Below are positions 1 to 4,661 of a DNA stretch of 5,170 nt, piece by piece. The position numbers and the translations under genes are program-made. The DNA is taken from contig JAGFXQ010000265.1 in assembly GCA_017861355.1 (NCBI GenBank), forward strand, positions 1 to 5,170, in the 5' to 3' direction. The notes beneath the pieces are model-generated. The model was not told where the DNA came from, ran no database searches, and saw nothing but the letters and a program-made list of their open reading frames with translations. Every line of letters starts with the position of its first letter. Within the stretch, counting starts at the first letter, position 1. This DNA comes from Bacillota bacterium. Lineage in GTDB: Bacteria; Bacillota; Clostridia; Lachnospirales; Lachnospiraceae.

Positions 1-873
1 ATAAAACTAACCCATTATAATTGTCCGAAGCGGCCGAAAGCCAGTATTCTAATTCTTCATGGAATGGCAGAGCATCAAAAACGTTATCAAGCCTTCGCCG
101 AATACTTGGTGAATAATGGATACGATGTATTTACCTATGATCACCGCGGTCATGGCACCGAAAGAAAACTAAGTGAATTAGGTTTCTTTGCTCCTGAGAA
201 AGGATATCAGTTAGTAACCTTTGATGCAATTACGGTCAGTGAATATATTGAGCAGAACAATCGTAGCAATAAGTTCTTTTTATTCGGTCATAGCATGGGA
301 TCCCTGATCGCACGTAATGTAATCCAGCAATATGACAAGTATAACGGTGTTGTCCTTTGTGGTACTGCATACCCGCCGAAGCTTCTGATCTCATCCGGTC
401 TATTTATGTCAGCCTTCGTAACTAAGTTCAAAGGAGTAAAACACATATCACCATTTTTAAGTAATCTTATGTTTGGCAATAAGAAATATACTTCTCTCTC
501 CAGTCGTACTGCCTTTGATTGGTTATCCAGAAGTAATCCGGTGGTAGGAGCCTATATGCATGATCCTTATTGTGGTTACACCTGTACTGCTTCCTTTTAT
601 CATGATTTATTAAAGCTGACCCAAGGTGCGACTAAGAAGAACCACATCCGCTTGACGAAGACCGAGCTTCCTATTTTTATTATCAGCGGAGAGAAAGATC
701 CCGTCGGTGGATATGGTAAAGAGATACAGAGATACCTATCTGTGTTGAAAAAGGCTGGTTTCTCTAATGTAACTTCAAAGCTTTATCCCGAATGCCGACA
801 CGAATTATTGAATGAATTAAATAACGAAGAAGTATACTCTGATATACAACAATGGTTTTCAAAAAGAATATAA
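1..873 (+). CDS. alpha/beta hydrolase, monoacylglycerol lipase/lysophospholipase type (5' end missing)
   Basis: This is a serine hydrolase of the Hydrolase_4 (serine aminopeptidase S33-like) family, whose members usually cleave acyl esters such as monoacylglycerols or lysophospholipids in the cytoplasm. The frame is open to the left edge, and the 21 residues before the first ATG (position 64) include the family's conserved strand and oxyanion-hole segment ILHGMAEH. The true start therefore lies outside the window, and about 290 residues are visible. A complete catalytic triad can be proposed: Ser in GHSMGS (codon 292-294), Asp in SGEKDP and His in ECRHELL near the C-terminus. The segment SNPVVGAYMHDPYCG matches the cap-to-core junction typical of monoacylglycerol lipase-like proteins. 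There is no signal peptide or membrane helix in the visible part. It converges on the methyltransferase gene and shares a terminator with it. The family is clear, but the substrate cannot be read from the sequence. Confidence 0.9.
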   Translation: MKLTHYNCPKRPKASILILHGMAEHQKRYQAFAEYLVNNGYDVFTYDHRGHGTERKLSELGFFAPEKGYQLVTFDAITVSEYIEQNNRSNKFFLFGHSMGSLIARNVIQQYDKYNGVVLCGTAYPPKLLISSGLFMSAFVTKFKGVKHISPFLSNLMFGNKKYTSLSSRTAFDWLSRSNPVVGAYMHDPYCGYTCTASFYHDLLKLTQGATKKNHIRLTKTELPIFIISGEKDPVGGYGKEIQRYLSVLKKAGFSNVTSKLYPECRHELLNELNNEEVYSDIQQWFSKRI

Positions 874-884
874 TAATACAAGAA

Positions 885-939
885 AAAGATGTTACAAAGT
901 CTCGACGGTTTCTAATCGTTCCTACTTTATAACATCTTT
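885..939. terminator. bidirectional intrinsic terminator between convergent genes
   Basis: A 16-nt arm at 885-900 pairs with 924-939 around a 23-nt loop. The single imperfect position is C-A on the plus strand but a G-U wobble on the minus strand, so the hairpin is slightly better for the minus-strand methyltransferase. Each side carries a pyrimidine-rich tail on its own transcript (T-rich 936-944 on plus, and the complement of 883-887 on minus). It lies 11 nt past the hydrolase stop and 9 nt past the methyltransferase stop, so it probably ends both transcripts. Confidence 0.8.
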
Positions 940-948
940 CTTTTCATA

Positions 949-2097
949 CTATTTACTGGGCTTTGGTGGCCTTGGTCCCATATACTGATAGAAATAAGTT
1001 TTCATCATACCATTATAAATCTTTCTATTCTTATCTGCCTGTTTACCGATATATTTCTGTGCATCCTCATAACCGGTTATAATAAAATAGGACCACGCCT
1101 CTAATGCACCAAAGACTTTACCGATCTCTCTGTAAAGCTCAGGAAGCTCCTTCTTATCTTCCAATCGTTCACCATAAGGAGGATTTGTTATGATAAATCC
1201 AAATTTCTTACTGTTACTCAATTCACGCAGCGGTTTTTGCTGAAAATGAATTAAGTGATCCACACCAGCTAATCTTGCATTTTGTCTTGCTGCTTTAATT
1301 ATCTCACCATCTAAATCAAATCCCTGAATGTTCATTTCAACATCCGTTAATATCATATCCTCTGCTTCCTGCTTCGCTAACGCCCAACTGGAAGAAGGAA
1401 TAATATTAGACCAGCTCTCAGCCAAAAAATTACGTTTCAGGCCAGGCGCTATCTTTGCACCAATCATAGCAGCCTCAATCGGAATCGTTCCGCTCCCGCA
1501 GAAAGGATCCACTAGAATTCTATCTTTATTCCACGGGGTAAGCATAATCAATGCCGCTGCTAATGTCTCCGTTATGGGGGCTTTGCTTGTCAATTTACGA
1601 TACCCACGCTTATGAAGTGATTCACCTGAAGTGTCAATACATACTGTAACCTCGTCCTTCAGAATCGTGACCCTGAGTGGATAAGAAGCCCCAGTCTCTT
1701 CAAACCAATCTTGCTTATACTTTACCTTCATCCTCTCCACGATTGCCTTTTTCATAATGGATTGAATATCGGAAGGACTGAACAGTTTACTGTTCACAGA
1801 ATTTGCCTTTGCTACCCAGAACTTAGCATCCTTAGGTAAAAACCCCTCCCAGGGAATCGACTTTGTGCTCTCGAACAACTCCTCAAAAGTCTCTGCCTTA
1901 AATGAGCTTACCTTCAGTAATACACGTTCCGTCGTTCTAAGAAAAACATTCGCTCTTGCACAGGTATTTTCATCTCCCGTATAAGATACCTTACCATCTT
2001 CGACTTTTGTAATTTCACACCCTAGATCCATCAGCTCACGCTTCAACACGGCTTCCAAACCAAAATGACAAGGCGAAATATATTCAAATTGTTTCAT
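949..2097 (-). CDS. THUMP-domain class I SAM-dependent RNA methyltransferase (RlmL N-terminal-half/YpsC-like)
   Basis: This predicted N2-guanine RNA methyltransferase belongs to COG0116, the family of E. coli RlmL, which modifies 23S rRNA; Bacillus YpsC has this same single-methylase form. The protein has 382 residues. An N-terminal ferredoxin-like/THUMP RNA-binding region (about 40-155) is followed by the conserved linker LHKRGYRK (161-168). The Rossmann methylase fold has the SAM-binding motif DPFCGSGTIPIEAAMI (197-212), GFDLDG (259-264) for the SAM ribose, and the catalytic NPPYGERL (305-312) typical of amino-group methylation. It lacks the second methylase half of E. coli RlmL. I chose the ATG at 2097 because GGAGG (2103-2107) sits 5 nt upstream. 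An ATG at 2109 would add four residues and place that ribosome site inside the gene. It lies behind the rhodanese gene with its own promoter. The family is certain; the target base is inferred. Confidence 0.93.
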   Translation of the reverse strand: MKQFEYISPCHFGLEAVLKRELMDLGCEITKVEDGKVSYTGDENTCARANVFLRTTERVLLKVSSFKAETFEELFESTKSIPWEGFLPKDAKFWVAKANSVNSKLFSPSDIQSIMKKAIVERMKVKYKQDWFEETGASYPLRVTILKDEVTVCIDTSGESLHKRGYRKLTSKAPITETLAAALIMLTPWNKDRILVDPFCGSGTIPIEAAMIGAKIAPGLKRNFLAESWSNIIPSSSWALAKQEAEDMILTDVEMNIQGFDLDGEIIKAARQNARLAGVDHLIHFQQKPLRELSNSKKFGFIITNPPYGERLEDKKELPELYREIGKVFGALEAWSYFIITGYEDAQKYIGKQADKNRKIYNGMMKTYFYQYMGPRPPKPSK

Positions 2098-2107
2098 AAA
2101 TACCTCC
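2098..2107 (-). promoter_or_regulatory. ribosome binding site that fixes the methyltransferase start
   Basis: GGAGG at 2107-2103 on the minus strand is followed by a 5-nt spacer and ATG at 2097. The upstream in-frame ATG at 2109 overlaps this motif and has no comparable site of its own, so 2097 is preferred. Confidence 0.8.
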
Positions 2108-2187
2108 ATTTACAACTTTATCCTATGTCTATCATAACCAGATTGAACAGCTATAATCGAATGATTGCCACAATATCTGTATCTGTT

Positions 2188-2216
2188 ATTGTAAAGCTCT
2201 TTTGTCCTCGAGTCAA
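2188..2216 (-). promoter_or_regulatory. sigma-A-type promoter for the RNA methyltransferase
   Basis: On the minus strand TTGACT (2216-2211) and TACAAT (2193-2188) are separated by exactly 17 nt, each one mismatch from consensus. The predicted start of transcription is near 2181, giving a leader of roughly 85 nt before the ATG at 2097. It lies about 12 nt past the rhodanese stop codon, so the methyltransferase can be transcribed independently of it. Confidence 0.75.
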
Positions 2217-2227
2217 TGAACTTTTCA

Positions 2228-2533
2228 TCAGCTTTTATCTAATGTCCCATGATAAGCCCGTAAACCTCCATACAAGCTTTTTATATTATACCCATATTTC
2301 ATTAAATCTCTTGCCGCTAATAAGCTTATATTACCGCGGTCGCAGTAAAATATGAGTAAGTTTCCCTTCGGAAATTGATTACCATGGTTTTCAAGATCCT
2401 CATAAGGGATATTAACAGCTCCCGGAATATGTCCTGAATTATACTCATGTCGGTCTCTTAAATCAATAATTATAACATTTTGCTTGCCAATATACTTTAT
2501 AATCTCATTAGTACGAATTGTATCAAATGACAT
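2228..2533 (-). CDS. single-domain rhodanese-like sulfurtransferase
   Basis: This small cytoplasmic rhodanese-fold protein would carry sulfane sulfur as a persulfide on its active-site cysteine; the donor and acceptor are unknown. Visible family marks are IIDLRDRHEYNSGHIPGAVNIP (residues 22-43), the active-site loop CDRGNIS with the catalytic Cys at residue 64, and the C-terminal GGLRAY (89-94). About 101 residues is the normal length for a stand-alone rhodanese of the GlpE/PspE size class. There is no signal peptide, which argues against a periplasmic PspE-type role. The start is uncertain. ATG at 2533 follows AAAGAGGTG with a 9-nt gap and is preferred, but GTG at 2545, four codons earlier, has AGGA 5 nt upstream. 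The gene starts just after a strong terminator and is followed by the methyltransferase promoter, so it may be monocistronic. A functional link to the methyltransferase is not shown. Confidence 0.9.
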   Translation of the reverse strand: MSFDTIRTNEIIKYIGKQNVIIIDLRDRHEYNSGHIPGAVNIPYEDLENHGNQFPKGNLLIFYCDRGNISLLAARDLMKYGYNIKSLYGGLRAYHGTLDKS

Positions 2534-2571
2534 ATCAGAATACACCTCTTTCCTACTACTGGCACCACACT

Positions 2572-2577
2572 ATTATA
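2572..2577 (-). promoter_or_regulatory. possible -10 element for the rhodanese gene
   Basis: The minus strand reads TATAAT here, about 40 nt before the rhodanese start and downstream of the previous gene's terminator, where a promoter is expected. No good -35 is found at 16-18 nt, so this is a weak call based on one hexamer and its location. Confidence 0.35.
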
Positions 2578-2606
2578 ATATTCAAAGAAGTGCTATTTTG
2601 CGCATG

Positions 2607-2643
2607 AAAAATCCCTTTAAGAATTAATCTTAAAGGGATTTTT
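2607..2643. terminator. strong bidirectional intrinsic terminator
   Basis: A perfect 16-bp inverted repeat (2607-2622 with 2628-2643) encloses a 5-nt loop. One arm begins AAAAATCCC and the other ends GGGATTTTT, so both strands show a GC-containing stem ending in a T-run. It lies 26 nt beyond the stop of the Asn/Ser-rich gene and upstream of the rhodanese gene, so it should separate these two minus-strand units. Confidence 0.9.
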
Positions 2644-2663
2644 GTCATTTAAACTGGTATTTT

Positions 2664-2700
2664 GCTTCTTAGTAATTGTTATCTGTATCGTCTAAGAAGC
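2664..2700 (-). repeat. inverted repeat spanning the stop codon of the Asn/Ser-rich gene
   Basis: GCTTCTTAG (2664-2672) and CTAAGAAGC (2692-2700) are perfect 9-nt complements with a 19-nt loop, so the last codons and the TAA stop would lie within an mRNA stem-loop. No T-run follows on the minus strand, so it is not itself a terminator. It could protect the 3' end, or arise by chance. Confidence 0.45.
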
Positions 2701-2998
2701 TGCTTCTATTCGAGTTACTGGTATTGTTTCTTGATGTTTTGGAAGAACCTGCAGAATCCTTGGATGAGCCCTTGGATGAGTCTTCGCATCTGCTACCTGA
2801 TACAGCATTGCGGCTGGTCCCAGTCGTATAGTTACTTGTATTAGCATCTCTGCTGGTATTGGCATTTCTACTGGAATTGGAAGCATTGTTGCTAGTGTTA
2901 GCATTTCTGCTAGAATTGTTGTTGCTTGTTGTGTCTCTAACATTGGATGTCTGATAAGTGCTGTTGTTGTTCTTGGAATTGTTGTTACTTGTATTCAT
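2669..2998 (-). CDS. Asn/Ser/Thr-rich low-complexity protein of unknown function
   Basis: I do not recognise this gene. It encodes 109 residues, of which I count 28 Ser, 27 Asn and 14 Thr, about 63 percent together. There is almost no hydrophobic content, no signal peptide and no membrane segment, so it should be intrinsically disordered. Degenerate repeats built on SRNANTS appear at residues 30-36 and 43-49, with related RDANTSN at 50-56 and TSRNA/TSRNN at 61-65 and 88-92. One Cys (71) lies in a Ser/Lys-rich stretch, and the tail FLDDTDNNY is the only acidic/aromatic cluster. Expression is credible: AGGAGG is followed by a 7-nt spacer and ATG at 2998, and a perfect terminator follows the stop. 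The overlapping minus-strand frame at 2692-2943 has no such start site. A surface, spore-coat or other structural role is conceivable, but nothing in the sequence proves it. Confidence 0.75.
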   Translation of the reverse strand: MNTSNNNSKNNNSTYQTSNVRDTTSNNNSSRNANTSNNASNSSRNANTSRDANTSNYTTGTSRNAVSGSRCEDSSKGSSKDSAGSSKTSRNNTSNSNRSSFLDDTDNNY

Positions 2999-3010
2999 GA
3001 ATGGCCTCCT
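2999..3010 (-). promoter_or_regulatory. strong ribosome binding site of the Asn/Ser-rich gene
   Basis: The minus strand carries a full AGGAGG (3010-3005) with a 7-nt gap to ATG at 2998. This is the best translation signal in the window and the main reason for calling this low-complexity frame a real gene. Confidence 0.8.
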
Positions 3011-3318
3011 ATTAGTGAAATATTAATTTGATATTACAGGATTATTATCTGCTTTTTTAATATAAATATTCATGAAACGTTGTAATTTTTTAGCATATTT
3101 TTATCTATATTTTCCCATATATATCATTTTTTCTACACTTGATAATCGGTTTTATTGTTTTTATTTTTTGATACAATTCAGAATTTTATGTGCGTCATTT
3201 TACAATTCATCGTTATTATAGTTTTTATTGATACCTTTATATGTAGAAATTATTCACCAAAATATGATTTGGCAATATAAATATTGCATATTAGCAACAT
3301 CTGAGTTATAATAAAAAA
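3011..3318. other. AT-rich intergenic stretch without a recognisable gene
   Basis: About 310 bases, very rich in A and T, separate the terminator of the DUF1700 gene from the ribosome site of the Asn/Ser-rich gene. I found no coding frame with a ribosome site and no known RNA fold. Contents of possible note are a TATAAT on the minus strand (3215-3220) without a matching -35, a 16-nt palindrome at 3272-3287 (GCAATAT-AA-ATATTGC), and minus-strand GAATA (3067-3071) 14 nt ahead of GCAGATAAT (3044-3052), loosely like forespore-sigma promoters. The promoter of the downstream gene should lie here but is not clear. Confidence 0.5.
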
Positions 3319-3340
3319 GTGCTAGGGTCAACCCTAGCGC
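3311..3340 (-). terminator. intrinsic terminator downstream of the DUF1700 gene
   Basis: On the minus strand a GC-rich stem CGCTAGGG/CCCTAGC(A) (3332-3340 with 3319-3327) closes a TTGA tetraloop and is followed by ACTTTTTTATTAT. This is a textbook rho-independent terminator that ends transcription from the 3430-3897 gene about 90 nt past its stop. Confidence 0.88.
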
Positions 3341-3380
3341 GTTATATAACCCCTTATTAATTATTTATACTCCCCTCATC

Positions 3381-3415
3381 GAAACGACCGCATGGCTCCC
3401 CCTTGCGGTCGTTTC
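3381..3415 (-). repeat. perfect 12-bp hairpin in the 3' UTR of the DUF1700 gene
   Basis: GAAACGACCGCA (3381-3392) and TGCGGTCGTTTC (3404-3415) are exact complements around an 11-nt loop, 14 nt beyond the DUF1700 stop. No T-run follows on the minus strand, so this is a stable structure separate from the true terminator 40 nt further on. On the minus strand the loop reads AGGGGGAGCCA, resembling a ribosome site. Confidence 0.7.
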
Positions 3416-3429
3416 ATTTATATTATGTC

Positions 3430-3897
3430 TTATCTTCTTCGGAATAGCAGCATCACTAATATAATCAGAATAATCGGAAGACCAAATGCGAATAAAAATC
3501 CTATGATCAGCCTACCAATCACCGCAATCAAAACAAACAGTACAACCACAACTAATATTGCAATCAGCTTATGATACCATTTAAAGTTAGAAATAAATAC
3601 ATTTCGACCAAACTTAGGAGTTCCCTCGCCTAGATCCTCTTGGTTAGATTGCGCATCCTGTGTATAGTCTTGGGACCGATAAGCCTTACTTTTATCCTTT
3701 CCTACCCTATCAGCTTCGATAATTGTTTTTGCAATCAGCCTTGGATCGCCTAGCTCAGATATTACCCTCTCCTCCTCTTGTACGGATCGGGAACCTATAT
3801 AATTATCATAATAATTGACATTCTGCTCCAGTAACTCTGAAGTCACTTCACCGCTCAATGACTGGCGCAATATATATATAAATTCATTTTTATCCAT
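3430..3897 (-). CDS. HAAS/DUF1700-family membrane protein
   Basis: This 155-residue protein begins with the HAAS/DUF1700 domain (about 1-65). The signature is visible: KNEFIYILRQSLSG at 3-16, a Tyr-rich helix NVNYYDNYI at 26-34, then EEERVISELGDPRLIAKTII at 41-60. A polar, probably flexible linker (65-105) leads to two membrane helices (about 110-127 and 130-151) joined by a tight turn at Gly/Arg, and a basic RRR tail that favours a cytoplasmic C-terminus. Both termini are therefore probably cytoplasmic. Family members are often encoded beside PadR-type regulators and DUF4097 proteins and are thought to act in envelope or signalling functions; neither partner is present here. ATG at 3897 follows AGGAGG (3914-3909) with a long 11-nt spacer. 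It has its own promoter and terminator, so it appears to be a single-gene unit. The family is clear; the function is unknown. Confidence 0.88.
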   Translation of the reverse strand: MDKNEFIYILRQSLSGEVTSELLEQNVNYYDNYIGSRSVQEEERVISELGDPRLIAKTIIEADRVGKDKSKAYRSQDYTQDAQSNQEDLGEGTPKFGRNVFISNFKWYHKLIAILVVVVLFVLIAVIGRLIIGFLFAFGLPIILIILVMLLFRRR

Positions 3898-3921
3898 GTA
3901 GTGTTAAGCCTCCTTTGCTAC

Positions 3922-3950
3922 ATTCTATCATAAGCATCATTCTACGTAAA
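3922..3950 (-). promoter_or_regulatory. probable promoter of the DUF1700 gene
   Basis: The minus strand has TTTACG (3950-3945) and TAGAAT (3927-3922) with a 17-nt spacer. The predicted start near 3915 falls immediately before the AGGAGG ribosome site, giving an unusually short leader of about 18 nt. The -35 is weak (4 of 6), so this is a moderate call. Confidence 0.5.
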
Positions 3951-4001
3951 TGAATCTGATCTTAAAATTAGATTAATTTTTATGATTGCTGTCTATATTA
4001 A

Positions 4002-4044
4002 ACAAAAAAATAAAGCCTTGAAAACATAGTGTTCTCAAGACTTT
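4002..4044 (-). terminator. intrinsic terminator closing the rRNA/tRNA cluster
   Basis: On the minus strand a 15-bp stem (4044-4030 with 4026-4012, two G-U wobbles) with a minimal CTA loop is followed by ATTTTTTTGTTT. It starts 5 nt past the end of tRNA-Arg and ends the tRNA transcript. Confidence 0.92.
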
Positions 4045-4048
4045 GTTA

Positions 4049-4122
4049 CGTGTGCTAGAAGATTCGAACTCCCGACCTTCTGGTCCGTAGCCAGACGCTC
4101 TATCCAGCTGAGCTAAGCACAC
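4049..4122 (-). tRNA. tRNA-Arg (ACG)
   Basis: A full cloverleaf can be drawn: acceptor GTGTGCT/AGCACAC, D-arm GCTC/GAGC, anticodon stem TCTGG/CCAGA with loop CTACGGA giving anticodon ACG, and T-arm with TTCGAAT. It decodes CGN codons after A34 is changed to inosine. The discriminator is G and CCA is not encoded. It is the last gene of the cluster and is separated from tRNA-Leu by a terminator-like palindrome. Confidence 0.96.
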
Positions 4123-4146
4123 ACGTATCTACTACTGTTCGTTCTT

Positions 4147-4189
4147 AAAAATAAAACAGCATTATTCTATAATTATTATAGAATAATGC
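4147..4189 (-). terminator. AT-rich palindrome overlapping the 3' end of tRNA-Leu, terminator-like
   Basis: Positions 4159-4173 and 4175-4189 are perfect 15-nt inverted repeats around a single central base, so the real loop would be 3-5 nt. On the minus strand the palindrome is followed by TGTTTTATTTTT. Its proximal arm includes the last three nucleotides of tRNA-Leu. It could terminate transcription, be cut during 3' processing, or both. tRNA-Arg lies beyond it with no obvious promoter of its own. Confidence 0.6.
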
Positions 4190-4272
4190 CGGCGACCGGA
4201 ATCGAACCGGTACGGGAGATTAGTCCCGCAGGATTTTAAGTCCTGTGCGTCTGCCAGTTCCGCCACGCCGGC
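4187..4272 (-). tRNA. tRNA-Leu (TAA)
   Basis: This is a class II tRNA of 86 nt: acceptor GCCGGCG/CGCCGGC, anticodon stem CAGGA/TCCTG with loop CTTAAAA giving anticodon TAA, a long GC-closed variable arm (CGGGA...TCCCG) typical of Leu, and T-loop TTCGATT. It reads UUA/UUG codons. The discriminator is A, as leucyl-tRNA synthetase expects. CCA is not encoded. It starts 5 nt after tRNA-Val, so the two are surely co-transcribed. Confidence 0.96.
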
Positions 4273-4277
4273 ACAAA

Positions 4278-4350
4278 TGGGACCTATAGGGCTCGAACCT
4301 ATGACCCTCTGCTTGTAAGGCAGATGCTCTCCCAGCTGAGCTAAGATCCC
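4278..4350 (-). tRNA. tRNA-Val (TAC)
   Basis: Cloverleaf: acceptor GGGATCT/AGGTCCC with one G-U pair, D-arm GCTC/GAGC, anticodon stem TCTGC/GCAGA with loop CTTACAA giving anticodon TAC, T-arm ATAGG/CCTAT with TTCGAGC. Discriminator A, no encoded CCA. It is the first tRNA after the internal promoter at 4380-4408, with a leader of about 20 nt. Confidence 0.96.
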
Positions 4351-4379
4351 TGGGCTGTAAATATCACCAACTGTTTCAT

Positions 4380-4408
4380 ATCTTATCACAAAACACTTAA
4401 AATTACAA
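4380..4408 (-). promoter_or_regulatory. internal promoter for tRNA-Val, tRNA-Leu and tRNA-Arg
   Basis: On the minus strand TTGTAA (4408-4403) and TAAGAT (4385-4380) are 17 nt apart, and the -10 is preceded by TGA, an extended -10. The predicted start near 4373 is about 23 nt upstream of tRNA-Val. The 120-nt gap after tRNA-Asp has no clear terminator, so readthrough from upstream is also possible. Confidence 0.6.
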
Positions 4409-4470
4409 ACAGTTTTTAACAATTAAATCATTTTATATCATCTCAAGCTACTATATAATAAGTAACTTTA

Positions 4471-4544
4471 CGACCCAGAAGGGACTCGAACCCTCGACCT
4501 CCGCCGTGACAGGGCGGCGCTCTAACCAACTGAGCCACTGGGCC
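4471..4544 (-). tRNA. tRNA-Asp (GTC)
   Basis: Cloverleaf: acceptor GGCCCAG/CTGGGTC with one G-U pair, D-arm GCTC/GAGC, anticodon stem CCGCC/GGCGG with loop CTGTCAC giving anticodon GTC, T-arm GAGGG/CCCTT with TTCGAGT. The discriminator G is the expected Asp identity base. CCA is not encoded. It follows the CAT tRNA by 16 nt. Confidence 0.96.
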
Positions 4545-4560
4545 AATTTTAGAGATTAAG

Positions 4561-4634
4561 TGGACCTTCAGGGACTTGAACCCCGGACCGACCGGTTATG
4601 AGCCGGTTGCTCTAACCAACTGAGCTAAAGGTCC
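4561..4634 (-). tRNA. tRNA with CAT anticodon: tRNA-Met elongator or tRNA-Ile2
   Basis: Cloverleaf: acceptor GGACCTT/AAGGTCC, D-arm GCTC/GAGC, anticodon stem ACCGG/CCGGT with loop CTCATAA giving anticodon CAT, T-arm CGGGG/CCCTG with TTCAAGT. It lacks the initiator features (mismatched first pair, three G-C pairs closing the anticodon stem), so it is not tRNA-fMet. The C4-G69 and C5-G68 pairs are features used by TilS in E. coli to recognise tRNA-Ile2, whose C34 becomes lysidine to read AUA. Ile2 is therefore a real alternative to elongator Met. CCA is not encoded. Confidence 0.9.
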
Positions 4635-4661
4635 AAATACTGTCGGCCTTTATTTACGACG

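Noticed and set aside
288..479. 63-codon minus-strand frame
   Set aside because: It is antisense to the hydrolase catalytic region, with no translation signal.
64..873. ATG at 64 as the true start of the hydrolase
   Set aside because: The frame stays open to base 1 and the residues before this Met complete the conserved ILHG oxyanion segment, so the gene begins outside the window.
1328..1615. 95-codon plus-strand frame
   Set aside because: It is antisense to the SAM-binding part of the methyltransferase, which has clear family motifs, so it is a shadow.
2065..2355. 96-codon plus-strand frame across the methyltransferase/rhodanese junction
   Set aside because: It overlaps two recognisable genes and a promoter on the other strand, has no ribosome site and its protein resembles nothing.
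2662..2844. 60-codon plus-strand frame
   Set aside because: It is antisense to the Asn/Ser-rich gene and rich in Tyr/Leu/Ser simply from reverse reading of its repeats; no ribosome site.
2692..2943. 83-codon minus-strand frame inside the Asn/Ser-rich gene
   Set aside because: It is a +1/-1 shadow of the repeat-bearing gene with no ribosome site, whereas the 2669-2998 frame has a full AGGAGG and a terminator.
3272..3287. 16-nt palindrome as an operator
   Set aside because: In such AT-rich sequence a 7-bp palindrome is expected now and then, and no nearby promoter supports a regulatory role; kept only as a note in the intergenic entry.
3392..3574. 60-codon plus-strand frame
   Set aside because: It is antisense to the membrane helices of the DUF1700 protein and starts inside a hairpin.
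4162..4422. 86-codon minus-strand reading frame across the tRNA region
   Set aside because: It covers tRNA-Val and tRNA-Leu. Its peptide words (LAQLGEHLPYKQRVIGSSP, GVAELADAQDLKSCG) are the familiar products of translating tRNA genes, and there is no ribosome site.
4445..4468. AAGCTACT/AGTAACTT hairpin as a terminator after tRNA-Asp
   Set aside because: The stem is short, contains a G-U pair and is not followed by a T-run on the minus strand.
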